DNA of 27,510 nt from Oribacterium sp. UBA5894 (GCA_002431355.1 DJEQ01000098.1:1-27510), one strand, 5' to 3'; shown: positions 16,321 through 24,041, counted from the first letter of the stretch. The notes: a model not told the origin generated them from the sequence alone. Numbers and translations: made by a program.

Positions 16321-16349
16321 AGAATTCTGTGTGGTCCACGGACCTTTTT
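16306..16349 (+). terminator. Intrinsic terminator after kduI
   Basis: GGTCCGTGG (16306-16314) pairs perfectly with CCACGGACC (16336-16344), followed by five T. The 21-base loop contains the next gene's -10 box. Confidence 0.75.
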
Positions 16350-16424
16350 GTGTGCGTGCATCTTCGGATGACTGCCACAGATGAATTTATATAGAAAGAA
16401 CCCTCAGATGGGGAAGGAGAAATT

Positions 16425-16976
16425 ATGGCAACATTACTTGAAACCTGGAGAACGAAGGCATATGGCAATGGTCTTTCCAAGGCAGAGCAGGAGACACTCT
16501 GGCAGGAGTACTTCGCACTGGAGAAGGGCTTCTATGAGGAGATCCTGAAGGATCCGAGCCACGTTTATGAGGGCACGGTCAAGGAGCTTGCAGATCACTT
16601 CCACATCGATGTTTTCCACTTTACCGGCGTGCTGGATGGTATCGATGATTCCTTAAAGGGTTACCATAACCCGATTGACACCATGGATGAGAACACTCAG
16701 GTAAAGATCGAGATCGATCCAGAGACGCTGTACTACAACATGGTGGAGGCGAAGGCAAGCTGGCTTTATGGTCTTCCTGAGTGGGATGCCATCCTCAGCG
16801 AGGAGAAGCGTCATGAGCTCTATCGGAAGCAGAAGGCTTCCAACACGATTCGCCGTGAAGGTAAGAAGATCTACCCGAATGACCTCTGCCCATGCGGATC
16901 CGGCAAGAAGTATAAGAAGTGCCACATGCGCATCGATCAGGAGAATGAGCTGAAGGCATTCGCCGCAGCACACTGA
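16425..16976 (+). CDS. SEC-C motif protein of unknown function
   Basis: A 183-residue soluble protein. Residues 1-150 are helical and charged, with no domain I can name beyond resemblance to conserved clostridial SEC-C proteins. Near 151-168 lies the SEC-C zinc motif NDLCPCGSGKKYKKCH, also found at the C-terminus of SecA, where it binds zinc and SecB or ribosomes. The function of stand-alone SEC-C proteins of this type is unknown; a ribosome- or translocation-linked role is only a guess. The ATG follows AAGGAG by about seven bases. It has its own promoter and appears monocistronic. Confidence 0.85.
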   Translation: MATLLETWRTKAYGNGLSKAEQETLWQEYFALEKGFYEEILKDPSHVYEGTVKELADHFHIDVFHFTGVLDGIDDSLKGYHNPIDTMDENTQVKIEIDPETLYYNMVEAKASWLYGLPEWDAILSEEKRHELYRKQKASNTIRREGKKIYPNDLCPCGSGKKYKKCHMRIDQENELKAFAAAH

Positions 16977-17081
16977 TGAGTGAAGCGAGGCTTTGACAGC
17001 GTAGCGGAATGGAGCGCGGTGCCTTTCGTATGCGTGCGTTTCACCGGAACTTCATCGGACTTGTACCGCATGAACATTCGA

Positions 17082-17110
17082 TTGACGCGGTATTTTGATT
17101 ATGCTAAGAT
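17082..17110 (+). promoter_or_regulatory. Promoter of the cold-shock gene
   Basis: TTGACG (17082-17087), 17-bp spacer, TAAGAT (17105-17110). The leader is about 40 bases and holds a small hairpin GCAGC-AGTAAA-GCTGC, much shorter than the long cold-sensing leader of E. coli cspA. Confidence 0.7.
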
Positions 17111-17157
17111 GAGTTTCGTGCAGCAGTAAAGCTGCAGATTTTATGGAGGTAGACACA

Positions 17158-17355
17158 ATGAAAGGTACAGTAAAGTGGTTCAACAATCAGAAGGGCTATG
17201 GCTTCATTTCTGATGAGAATGGCAAGGACGTTTTCGTTCACTACTCAGGACTCGTTGGAGATGGATTCAAGTCTCTCGAGGAGGGCCAGAAGGTAGAGTT
17301 CGACGTTCAGGACGGCGCTAAGGGACCTCAGGCAGTCAACGTAGTAAAGCTTTAA
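17158..17355 (+). CDS. csp: Cold-shock domain protein
   Basis: A 65-residue single cold-shock domain that binds single-stranded RNA and DNA and keeps mRNA unfolded. RNP1 (KGYGFI) and RNP2 (VFVHYS) are intact, with the N-terminal [11 protein letters not shown] typical of the family. The start at 17158 is fixed by GGAGG at 17145-17149, eight bases upstream; an ATG at 17143 would put the ribosome site inside the gene. Third-position choice differs from neighbours toward the pattern of highly expressed genes. The terminator at 17430 presumably ends its mRNA after a 70-base trailer. Confidence 0.96.
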   Translation: MKGTVKWFNNQKGYGFISDENGKDVFVHYSGLVGDGFKSLEEGQKVEFDVQDGAKGPQAVNVVKL

Positions 17356-17429
17356 TTTTTTTCCAAGTACCTAATATTGTAAGCATATATCGTTACAAGA
17401 ATAGTATTTTGAACTAAACAGAAGCATGG

Positions 17430-17463
17430 ACGGTATCCGAATGGATGCCGTCTTTTCTTTTTC
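17430..17463 (+). terminator. Intrinsic terminator after the cold-shock gene
   Basis: GACGGTATCC (17430-17439), loop GAAT, GGATGCCGTC (17444-17453) with one G-U pair, then TTTTCTTTTT. Confidence 0.88.
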
Positions 17464-17475
17464 GCTTATTTCGTA

Positions 17476-17481
17476 TATAAT
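17476..17481 (+). promoter_or_regulatory. -10 box of the Gx-family gene, seven bases before its ATG
   Basis: Consensus TATAAT at 17476-17481. The -35 position (17453-17458) falls in the preceding terminator's T-tract and is weak. Initiation would fall at or next to the ATG at 17489. Confidence 0.5.
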
Positions 17482-17488
17482 GTGCGCC

Positions 17489-17995
17489 ATGAGAATGAAT
17501 GCAAGAAAAACAAGCTTATATGGAATGCTGCTCGCCCTTGCCATGGTACTGAGCTATGTGGAAGCGATGATTCCCATCAATATCGGGGTGCCGGGGGTGA
17601 AGCTCGGGCTTCCGAATATCGTGACGATGATCGGACTCTATTCGATCGGTGGACTGCCGACCCTCATCATCAGCGTCCTGCGGATACTCCTCGTGAGCTT
17701 CATGTTCGGGAATACCATGACGCTGGCATACTCGTTTTCCGGCTTTGCGCTGAGCTTCCTTACCATGCTGCTTCTCCGAAGGATTGGGGGCTTTCACCGC
17801 ACCGTGGTGAGTCTCATGGGAGGTGTGATGCACAATGTGGGTCAGCTTCTGGCTGCCATGGCACTCCTGCACAGTCCGGTGCTTCTGTACTATCTTCCGG
17901 TGCTGATGGTGGCCGGTGTTGTGGCGGGTGCATTGATCGGAGTGCTGGCCGGGCTCATTACGGAGCGTATTCTGCTCTTTCTTCGGAAGTGTTGA
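17489..17995 (+). CDS. Gx transporter / heptaprenyl diphosphate synthase component I-like membrane protein
   Basis: A 168-residue integral membrane protein with five or six hydrophobic segments. The conserved N-terminal stretch (LALAMVLSYVEAMIPINIGVPGVKLGLPNI) and RILLVSFMFGN identify the family annotated as Gx transporter or heptaprenyl diphosphate synthase component I, which resembles ECF transporter S components. Substrate and role are uncertain. Usual companions (ApbE-type or NusG-like genes) are absent. The start at 17489 is chosen because upstream in-frame ATGs fall in the cold-shock terminator. No ribosome site precedes 17489 and a -10 lies just upstream, suggesting a leaderless mRNA; ATG 17495 is an alternative. 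Confidence 0.82.
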   Translation: MRMNARKTSLYGMLLALAMVLSYVEAMIPINIGVPGVKLGLPNIVTMIGLYSIGGLPTLIISVLRILLVSFMFGNTMTLAYSFSGFALSFLTMLLLRRIGGFHRTVVSLMGGVMHNVGQLLAAMALLHSPVLLYYLPVLMVAGVVAGALIGVLAGLITERILLFLRKC

Positions 17996-18020
17996 ATATT
18001 ATTTTAAAGCGTGATAAAAT
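17992..18020 (+). promoter_or_regulatory. Promoter of uvrA, overlapping stop codon and terminator
   Basis: TTGAAT (17992-17997) overlaps the preceding stop codon; 17-bp spacer; TAAAAT (18015-18020). Initiation near 18027 falls inside the left arm of the terminator. No LexA/SOS box of the GAAC-N4-GTTC type was seen here. Confidence 0.65.
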
Positions 18021-18055
18021 AATCCGACAAACAAGTGTTTGTCGGATTATTTTTT
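18021..18055 (+). terminator. Intrinsic terminator between the Gx gene and uvrA
   Basis: AATCCGACAAAC (18021-18032), loop AAGT, GTTTGTCGGATT (18037-18048), then ATTTTTT. The 12-bp stem is perfect. The uvrA ribosome site GAGGAG begins at 18056, directly after the T-run. Confidence 0.88.
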
Positions 18056-18066
18056 GAGGAGACAGT

Positions 18067-20898
18067 ATGGGCAAGAATTATATCAAGATTCGGGGTGCCA
18101 GTGAGCACAATCTGAAGCATGTGGACGTCGACATTCCGCGGGATGAGCTGGTCGTCATGACCGGATTATCCGGATCTGGAAAGTCTTCGCTTGCCTTTGA
18201 TACGATTTATGCAGAGGGTCAGCGACGCTACATGCAGTCCCTGTCCTCCTATGCACGACAGTTCCTGGGGCAGATGGAGAAGCCGGCCGTGGACCTGATC
18301 GAGGGCCTGAGCCCTGCGATTTCCATTGACCAGAAATCGACGAACCGAAATCCGCGTTCGACCGTTGGCACGGTAACGGAAATCTATGATTATATGCGTC
18401 TTCTGTATGCACGTATCGGTACGCCACACTGTCCGAAGTGTGGACGGGAGATCAAGCGTCAGACGGTGGATGAGATCGTGGATCAGCTGATGCTCATGCC
18501 GGAGGGCAGCCGCATCCAGCTGCTGGCTCCGATCGTTCGTGGAAAGAAGGGCATGCATGAGAAGGTGCTCGAGAGCGCACGTCGCTCCGGGTATGTGCGT
18601 GTCCGTATCGATGGAAATATGTATGAGCTGTCGGAGGAAATCTCGCTGGAGAAAAACGTCCGTCACACCATTGAGATTGTGGTGGATCGCCTTGTTGTGC
18701 GCGAGGGCGTGGAGAAGCGTCTCACGGAGTCCATTGAGCAGGTGATGAGTCTGACGGGCGGACAGCTGACGGTGGATGTCATTGGAGGGGAGCCGGTGAA
18801 TTTTTCGACGAGCTTTGCCTGTCCGGACTGTGGCATCTCCATCGAGGAAATTGAGCCACGCAGCTTTTCCTTCAATAACCCGTTCGGCGCCTGCCCGGAG
18901 TGCAGTGGGATCGGCTACAAGATGGAGTTTGACCTTTCCCTGATGATTCCAGATGAGAGTCTGAGCATTAACGAAGGCGCCATTTCTGTCGTTGGCTGGC
19001 TGAATTCGAAGGACGAGGGCAGCTTTACGCATGCAATGCTGGTGGCACTCAGTGAGGCCTATCATTTCAGTCTGGACACGCCGTTCCGGGACTATCCGGC
19101 AGAGATTCGTGACATCCTTCTGTATGGTACGAGGGGTGAGAAGGTGACCGTCCATTATGAATCCCAGTTTGGCAAGGGAAATGTACATCATGTGCCGTTT
19201 GAAGGCCTGCTGGCCAATGTCAACCGCCGTTATCGTGAGTGCTTCTCGGAGCGGATGCGTGCCGACTATGAACAGTACATGCGAATCACACCATGTGCGG
19301 CCTGCAAGGGCGCTCGACTGAAGGCCTCGAGTCTCGCTGTCACCGTTGGGGATCTCAATATCTACCAGGCAACAGAGCTGTCCATTGAACGCTTTTATGA
19401 CTGGATTGGGAAGCTGCAGCTCACCCCGATGCAGCATACGATTGCGGATGAGGTGGTGAAGGAGATTCGAAACCGCATCAAATTCATGCTGGATGTCGGA
19501 CTCGATTATCTGACACTGAGCCGGGCAGCGGGGACCCTTTCCGGTGGCGAAGCACAGCGCATCCGTCTGGCCACCCAGATCGGCTCCGGCCTTGTAGGCG
19601 TGGCCTATATCCTGGATGAGCCGAGCATTGGCCTCCATCAGCGGGACAATGATCGACTGATTGCAACGCTCAAGCATCTTCGGGATCTCGGGAATACCGT
19701 GATCGTCGTGGAGCATGATGAGGATACCATGCGTGCTGCTGACTTCATTGTCGACATCGGCCCGGGCGCCGGATCCGAGGGTGGTGAGGTCGTTGCGACG
19801 GGAACTGCTGAAGAAATCATGGCGAATCCGCGGAGCATTACCGGACAGTATCTGAGCGGAAAGCGGAAGATTGCCGTACCGAAGAAACGGCGGAAGCCGA
19901 CCGGCTGGCTTATGGTAAAGGGCGCATGCGAGCATAATCTGAAAAACATTGATGTGCGCTTTCCACTCGGGGTATTCACCTGCGTGACCGGTGTGTCAGG
20001 CTCAGGAAAGTCTTCCCTGGTGAACGAAATTCTGTATAAGACCCTGGCGAAGCGCTTAAATCGTGCACGTACGATTCCTGGACGCTTCCAGTCCATCGAG
20101 GGTCTGGAACAGCTCGACAAGGTCATTGCCATTGACCAGTCGCCGATTGGACGCACGCCACGTTCGAATCCGGCAACCTATACGGGCGTCTTTGATATGA
20201 TCCGCGATCTTTTTGCGGGTACGCCGGATGCAAAAGCGCGTGGCTACAGCAAGGGACGCTTTTCCTTTAATGTAAAGGGTGGCCGCTGTGAGGCCTGTCA
20301 GGGGGACGGCATCGTGAAGATTGAGATGAATTTCCTTCCGGATGTCTATGTCCCGTGTGAGGTATGTAACGGAAAGCGCTTTAATCGTGAGACGCTGGAG
20401 GTGAAATATAAGGGGAAGAGCATCTACGATGTACTGGAGATGACCGTGGAAGAGGCGCTCGAGTTTTTTAAAAATGTGCCAAGCATTACACGAAAGATCC
20501 AGACCCTGTACGATGTTGGCCTCGGCTATGTGAAGCTCGGCCAGCCGAGCACCGAGCTCTCTGGTGGTGAGGCACAGCGCATCAAGCTGGCAACGGAGCT
20601 CAGCCGTCGACCGACGGGAAAGACGGTCTATGTGCTGGATGAGCCGACCACAGGGCTTCACTTCGCCGATGTGCATAAGCTGGTGGTGATGCTGGATCGT
20701 CTCGCAGAGAATGGCAACACGGTGATCGTGATTGAGCATAATCTCGATGTAATCAAGTGTGCGGATTATATCATTGACATCGGCCCGGAGGGCGGAGACC
20801 GTGGCGGGACTGTCATTGCGACAGGTACACCAGAGGAGGTTGCGAAGGTAAAGGAATCCTATACTGGTCATTACATCAAGCAGTATCTGAAAAAATAA
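18067..20898 (+). CDS. uvrA: Excinuclease ABC subunit A
   Basis: A 943-residue damage-recognition ATPase of nucleotide excision repair, acting as a dimer with UvrB. It has two ABC ATPase modules: Walker [10 protein letters not shown] near 33 and GVSGSGKSS near 640; signatures [15 protein letters not shown] and [15 protein letters not shown]; Walker [11 protein letters not shown] and [10 protein letters not shown]. Zinc modules are complete: CPDC...CPEC near 255-278 and CEAC...CEVC near 742-768. Full length and intact. The ATG follows GAGGAG by five bases. uvrB and uvrC are not in the window. A bidirectional terminator separates it from the convergent XRE gene. Confidence 0.98.
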   Translation: MGKNYIKIRGASEHNLKHVDVDIPRDELVVMTGLSGSGKSSLAFDTIYAEGQRRYMQSLSSYARQFLGQMEKPAVDLIEGLSPAISIDQKSTNRNPRSTVGTVTEIYDYMRLLYARIGTPHCPKCGREIKRQTVDEIVDQLMLMPEGSRIQLLAPIVRGKKGMHEKVLESARRSGYVRVRIDGNMYELSEEISLEKNVRHTIEIVVDRLVVREGVEKRLTESIEQVMSLTGGQLTVDVIGGEPVNFSTSFACPDCGISIEEIEPRSFSFNNPFGACPECSGIGYKMEFDLSLMIPDESLSINEGAISVVGWLNSKDEGSFTHAMLVALSEAYHFSLDTPFRDYPAEIRDILLYGTRGEKVTVHYESQFGKGNVHHVPFEGLLANVNRRYRECFSERMRADYEQYMRITPCAACKGARLKASSLAVTVGDLNIYQATELSIERFYDWIGKLQLTPMQHTIADEVVKEIRNRIKFMLDVGLDYLTLSRAAGTLSGGEAQRIRLATQIGSGLVGVAYILDEPSIGLHQRDNDRLIATLKHLRDLGNTVIVVEHDEDTMRAADFIVDIGPGAGSEGGEVVATGTAEEIMANPRSITGQYLSGKRKIAVPKKRRKPTGWLMVKGACEHNLKNIDVRFPLGVFTCVTGVSGSGKSSLVNEILYKTLAKRLNRARTIPGRFQSIEGLEQLDKVIAIDQSPIGRTPRSNPATYTGVFDMIRDLFAGTPDAKARGYSKGRFSFNVKGGRCEACQGDGIVKIEMNFLPDVYVPCEVCNGKRFNRETLEVKYKGKSIYDVLEMTVEEALEFFKNVPSITRKIQTLYDVGLGYVKLGQPSTELSGGEAQRIKLATELSRRPTGKTVYVLDEPTTGLHFADVHKLVVMLDRLAENGNTVIVIEHNLDVIKCADYIIDIGPEGGDRGGTVIATGTPEEVAKVKESYTGHYIKQYLKK

Positions 20899-20910
20899 AT
20901 GGTAAAACTT

Positions 20911-20967
20911 AAAAAGGTCGGCGAACGGCTGGATCGAAGTCCAGTCATTCGCCGACCTGCCTTTTTT
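20911..20967. terminator. Bidirectional terminator between uvrA and the XRE regulator
   Basis: AGGTCGGCGAA (20915-20925) pairs perfectly with TTCGCCGACCT (20948-20958), with an inner CTGGA/TCCAG hairpin. T6 follows on the plus strand (20962-20967) and five A precede it (20911-20915), giving a T-run on the minus strand. Confidence 0.85.
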
Positions 20968-20999
20968 GAAGATGCTGATTACGGTGCCTGAGAGAAAAC

Positions 21000-21518
21000 T
21001 CACTGCCGCGGCTTTCGTTCCGCCACCGCCTTCTCCTGCCAGGCTTTGAAGTAGAGCTTTTCCTGTGGGTCTCGCTTCTTCGAAGCAGATGCCTGAGACT
21101 CGTCATAGTGCGTGTAGAAATCCGACTGCTTCAGCATCAGACGAAATTCGTTGACGAGCTCTTCCACAGCCTGATCGCGCTCAGACATGGTCGGCATGGT
21201 GAGATTGCTTTCGAAGAGTGCATTGGCATCCACCTTCAGCGCATGGAGTATGCACACGAGCTGATCCTGATTCGGATGCTTCGGAGTACTCTGCTGCTTG
21301 CTCTGATAGGCATTTTCAAACTGAGAGATCATGGAACTGGAGATGCCGGTAATAGCCGCGAGATCGTCCTGTGTCAGCTGTGCCTCGAGGCGAAGTCGCT
21401 TCATGGTTTTTCCGAATCGCTCCCAGTCGAAGTGGTAATCGCGGTTGTTAAAGATCGGATCCTCGGTATACACCGTATTTTCTTTATGCTTTGCACGTGG
21501 CGAAGAATAATTTGCCAT
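21000..21518 (-). CDS. XRE-family transcriptional regulator
   Basis: A 172-residue DNA-binding protein. A 30-residue N-terminal leader precedes an HTH_3/Cro-CI domain at about 32-95, with LTQDDLAAITGISSSMISQFEN as helices 2 and 3. The C-terminal half is helical and charged with no domain I recognise; no peptidase or kinase motif is present, so it is not a LexA-like or HipB-like protein. The start at 21518 has AAGGAG (21530-21535 on this strand) 11 bases upstream, which is long; a GTG at 21527 is too close to it. It is alone, convergent to uvrA. Two CTATA/TATAG dyads upstream are candidate self-operators. Targets unknown. Confidence 0.88.
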   Translation of the reverse strand: MANYSSPRAKHKENTVYTEDPIFNNRDYHFDWERFGKTMKRLRLEAQLTQDDLAAITGISSSMISQFENAYQSKQQSTPKHPNQDQLVCILHALKVDANALFESNLTMPTMSERDQAVEELVNEFRLMLKQSDFYTHYDESQASASKKRDPQEKLYFKAWQEKAVAERKPRQ

Positions 21519-21553
21519 AGTTTCCACTGCTCCTTGCTTCGAGTCATGATGCT

Positions 21554-21571
21554 CTATAAGGAATTCTATAG
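21554..21571. promoter_or_regulatory. CTATA-N8-TATAG dyad upstream of the XRE gene
   Basis: CTATA at 21554-21558 and TATAG at 21567-21571. Read on the minus strand, the first arm met is TATAGA, a plausible -10 box of the regulator's promoter. Binding here would block transcription. No strong -35 is seen. Confidence 0.4.
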
Positions 21572-21603
21572 GCTGGGCTCGAATAAAGTAACTTACGGAG
21601 CGG

Positions 21604-21615
21604 TATAGTACTATA
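21604..21615. promoter_or_regulatory. TATAGTACTATA palindrome upstream of the XRE gene
   Basis: A perfect 12-bp palindrome carrying the same CTATA/TATAG half-sites as the dyad at 21554, about 45 bases further upstream. Candidate second operator. Confidence 0.4.
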
Positions 21616-21723
21616 GCTGTGAAATAAATATAGAAGAAAAAATGTGTACCAATTCATAAAAGATGGCGGCTTAACTTATTTACTGGTGATTTTAAGATTA
21701 CTGGAAATGATTTTCAGAAACGG

Positions 21724-21783
21724 AAAAAGAGCCCTGAAAGCACATCATTCCGTGGAATTTGACGTATTTTCAAGGCTCTTTTG
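21724..21783 (-). terminator. Terminator of tmRNA
   Basis: On the minus strand AGAGCCTTGAAA (from 21779) pairs with TTTCAGGGCTCT (to 21728) with one G-U pair. T5 follows (complement of 21724-21728). The loop has a small inner hairpin. T-rich sequence on the other side may make it bidirectional. Confidence 0.82.
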
Positions 21784-21787
21784 TTCA

Positions 21788-22130
21788 TGGACCAGACGGG
21801 AGTCGAACCCGTGTCCGAAAATGAATTCCCTCTCCTTCTACTATCATAGTACACTTTAAGGATTCCCCACTGTAAAAGGATGTGCACGTCCTTTTACAGC
21901 CGGTATTCTCTGAATACGCCCGTGAAGAGGAGAAACTCTTCACGTCGTTTCTCACATAGATGAGGCCAGATTCTCAATGTGTGAGTGCATCAAGGCTGAC
22001 CACACAGCGCTTAGGCTGCGTATGCTAATTCGTTATTGTTAGCGTTTATATTTAGGTTTGAAGTTTAACGCAACTGCCTTTCGGATAGCTTCTAAAGCTG
22101 CATCATCCCCGTCGAAACCGGTACTAGCCC
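21788..22130 (-). ncRNA. ssrA: tmRNA (transfer-messenger RNA)
   Basis: A one-piece tmRNA of about 343 bases that rescues stalled ribosomes and tags the unfinished protein for proteolysis. On the minus strand, the 5' end GGGCTAG leads into GGTTTCGACGGGG, the conserved tmRNA start. The 3' end has the T-arm ACGGG-TTCGACT-CCCGT and CTGGTCC, which closes the acceptor stem with the 5' end using G-U pairs, then discriminator A at 21788. The CCA is not encoded. The tag frame at 22043-22011 reads ANNNELAYAA then TAA. Promoter at 22217-22245; the transcript would need 5' trimming by RNase P. Confidence 0.96.
22011..22043 (-). CDS. tmRNA-encoded degradation tag
   Basis: The resume codon GCT (22043-22041) begins ANNNELAYAA, followed by TAA. 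The length and Ala-Ala ending fit the ClpXP-type degradation tag. The last four residues are AYAA rather than the more usual ALAA. Confidence 0.9.
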   Translation of the reverse strand, partial: ANNNELAYAA

Positions 22131-22216
22131 ATATTCACTTATCAAAGTGCTGCCAGACAAAGATCTGAACCGATACCAAAGAACCATGAAAACAGGTTTT
22201 CTTGACTGGTACACAC

Positions 22217-22245
22217 ATTCTATCGAATTTGGCCTTTTTTGTAAA
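22217..22245 (-). promoter_or_regulatory. Promoter of tmRNA
   Basis: On the minus strand TTTACA (22245-22240), 17-bp spacer, TAGAAT (22222-22217). Initiation near 22210 gives about 80 bases of 5' leader before mature tmRNA. Confidence 0.6.
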
Positions 22246-22345
22246 TAAACCAGCGCTTTATTTCACAGATAATTTACAAAGCTGTAACAAAAAAGATCAG
22301 CATGGATCCATTTCCCATGTGAATCGTATTGATTTCGCCGAAAAT

Positions 22346-22361
22346 ATGAAAACGTTTTCAT
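22346..22361. promoter_or_regulatory. Perfect cre-like palindrome upstream of the NCS2 permease
   Basis: ATGAAAACGTTTTCAT is a perfect 16-bp palindrome and fits the CcpA cre consensus WTGNAANCGNWNNCW at every position. It ends five bases before the -35 box of the permease promoter, a position where CcpA can activate; another LacI-family protein could use it too. It is the only such site I noticed in the window. Confidence 0.7.
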
Positions 22362-22366
22362 TTTTC

Positions 22367-22396
22367 TTACAAATTAATGTAGCAGTGTGTTACACT
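22367..22396 (+). promoter_or_regulatory. Promoter of the NCS2 permease
   Basis: TTACAA (22367-22372), 18-bp spacer, TACACT (22391-22396). Initiation near 22403 gives a leader of about 128 bases. Confidence 0.55.
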
Positions 22397-22402
22397 AGAG
22401 CT

Positions 22403-22530
22403 GTTCTTTTTTTCAGGGGGAGATGGGTACTGTTTTAATTGCCAAACTACCAGCACCTGTCTTAGGTAACCAAAGGATGGCGGATGCAGTTTCAGCGCTG
22501 CACTGCTAAAAACAAGGAGGCTATTTTCGT
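22403..22530 (+). promoter_or_regulatory. Structured leader of the NCS2 permease, class not recognised
   Basis: Three local hairpins can be drawn: GGTA-CT-GTTT with AAAC-TACC, ACCT-GTCTT-AGGT, and GCAGT with ACTGC just before the ribosome site AAGGAGG. A purine riboswitch is expected upstream of such permeases, but its conserved loops and core are not present. No terminator lies in the leader, so any control would be on translation or decay. Confidence 0.35.
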
Positions 22531-23895
22531 ATGGAAAAGTTTTTCAAGCTGAAAGAAAAGGGTACGGATGTTCGTACCGAAATGATTGCCGGTATTACGA
22601 CATTCATGACCATGGCCTACATTCTGGCCGTAAACCCGAGCATTCTCGGTGCGACGGGCATGGACTCTGGCGCGATCTTCACAGCGACCGCACTGGCGTC
22701 TGCACTTGCATCCTTCTGCATGGCATTCTTCGCAAACCTTCCGTTTGTGCTGTCTGCAGGTATGGGACTCAATGCTTACTTCGCCTACACTGTCGTACTC
22801 GGTATGGGCTACTCATGGGAAGTGGCACTGACAGCGGTCTTCGGTGAGGGCCTGATCTTCATCCTTCTGTCTCTGACCAATGTGCGTGAAGCGATCTTCA
22901 ATGCCATCCCACAGACACTGAAGTATGGTGTTTCCGTAGGTATCGGTCTGTTCATCTGCTTCATCGGTCTGCAGAATGCACACATTGCAGTGGATTCCTC
23001 GACACTCGTCACCATTTTCAGCTTTTCACAGTCGGTAAAGTCCGGCACCTTTAATTCAGAGGGTATCACGGTTCTGCTTGCACTGATCGGTATCATCATT
23101 ACAGGATATCTCGTGATTAAGGGCGTCAAGGGCAATATTCTCATCGGAATTTTCGTCACCTGGTTCCTGGGTATTCTCTGCCAGCTCACGGGCCTCTATG
23201 TTCCAGATCCAGATGCCGGCTTCTATAGCCTGATTCCGTCTGGTGTTGTTTCGATGCCGGCTTCTCTGGCACCAACGCTGTTCAAGTTTGATTTCTCGAT
23301 CATCCTGGAGCATCCACTGGATTTCTTCTCCGTACTGTTTGCGTTCCTGTTTGTGGATATCTTTGATACACTGGGAACCCTGATCGGCTGTGCATCGAAG
23401 GCGGATATGCTGGATAAGGACGGAAAGCTGCCTGGCATCAAGGGCGCACTGCTTGCGGATTCCGTCGGTACGATGGTCGGTGCCTGCCTTGGTACCTCAA
23501 CCATTACCACCTTCGTTGAGTCCAGCTCCGGTATCGCCGAGGGTGGCCGCAGTGGTCTGACAGCCGTGGTTTCAGGTATCTTCTTCCTGCTTGCGCTGTT
23601 CTTCTCACCGATCTTCCTGTCGATTCCGAGCTTTGCAACGGCTCCGGCGCTGGTGATCGTTGGCTTCCTGATGATTCAGCAGGTGGTCAAGGTACAGTGG
23701 GATGATCTTCTCGAGGCTATTCCAGCCTACATTGCGATTTTTGCAATGCCGTTCCTGTATTCGATTTCAGAGGGTATCTCTCTCGGAATCATTTCCTATG
23801 TACTTCTGCACGTACTGGCAGGCAAGGCAAAGTCTGTCACACCGCTGATGTATGTACTGGCTGTGCTCTTTGTTCTGAAGTACATCATGCTGTAA
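22531..23895 (+). CDS. NCS2-family purine permease (AzgA/PbuG-like)
   Basis: A 454-residue membrane symporter with about 13 hydrophobic segments, related to the AzgA/PbuG/PbuO branch that imports adenine, guanine or hypoxanthine. Family features are the N-terminal GTDVRTEMIAGITTFMTMAYILAVNP, GMGLNAYFAYTVV, the FLFVDIFDTLGTLIG segment and TSTITTFVESSSGIAEGGRSGLT. Intact and full length. AAGGAGG lies ten bases before the ATG. It would feed bases into the same purine pool as deoD and guaA. Control: cre-like site and structured leader upstream; terminator directly after. Confidence 0.94.
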   Translation: MEKFFKLKEKGTDVRTEMIAGITTFMTMAYILAVNPSILGATGMDSGAIFTATALASALASFCMAFFANLPFVLSAGMGLNAYFAYTVVLGMGYSWEVALTAVFGEGLIFILLSLTNVREAIFNAIPQTLKYGVSVGIGLFICFIGLQNAHIAVDSSTLVTIFSFSQSVKSGTFNSEGITVLLALIGIIITGYLVIKGVKGNILIGIFVTWFLGILCQLTGLYVPDPDAGFYSLIPSGVVSMPASLAPTLFKFDFSIILEHPLDFFSVLFAFLFVDIFDTLGTLIGCASKADMLDKDGKLPGIKGALLADSVGTMVGACLGTSTITTFVESSSGIAEGGRSGLTAVVSGIFFLLALFFSPIFLSIPSFATAPALVIVGFLMIQQVVKVQWDDLLEAIPAYIAIFAMPFLYSISEGISLGIISYVLLHVLAGKAKSVTPLMYVLAVLFVLKYIML

Positions 23896-23909
23896 TTTGA
23901 ATCATTCAA

Positions 23910-23938
23910 ACCGTCGGGGATTTCCTCGACGGTTTTTT
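23910..23938 (+). terminator. Intrinsic terminator of the NCS2 permease
   Basis: ACCGTCGGGG (23910-23919) pairs with CCTCGACGGT (23924-23933) with one G-U pair; a T-run follows to 23938. Confidence 0.88.
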
Positions 23939-24041
23939 AGTGGGAAAATGACGCTGGAAATGATGAATTCGAGAAGGAGAGAGATACTGTAGGAGTGTAG
24001 CCAGAATGGAGAATCGTGCGTCGGTTTTACAAGAACTTTGC
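23939..24041 (+). other. Spacer without a recognisable gene
   Basis: Purine-rich sequence between the permease terminator and the mgtE promoter. No ORF with a plausible start or RNA motif was seen. Confidence 0.5.

Noticed and set aside
16977..17081. Possible small gene or RNA between the SEC-C and cold-shock genes
   Set aside because: No hairpin with T-run, no ribosome site with an ORF and no promoter other than that of the cold-shock gene was found.
18021..18055. SOS (LexA) operator before uvrA
   Set aside because: The palindrome AATCCGACAAAC/GTTTGTCGGATT is a terminator stem with a T-run and does not fit the Bacillota LexA box pattern.
18166..19935. A 589-codon minus-strand open frame opposite uvrA
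   Set aside because: Shadow of uvrA, with no recognisable protein features.
22403..22530. Purine riboswitch before the NCS2 permease
   Set aside because: A CTACC segment followed by a hairpin recalls the purine aptamer J2/3-P3 junction, but the paired loop sequences and the closing P1 helix are missing.
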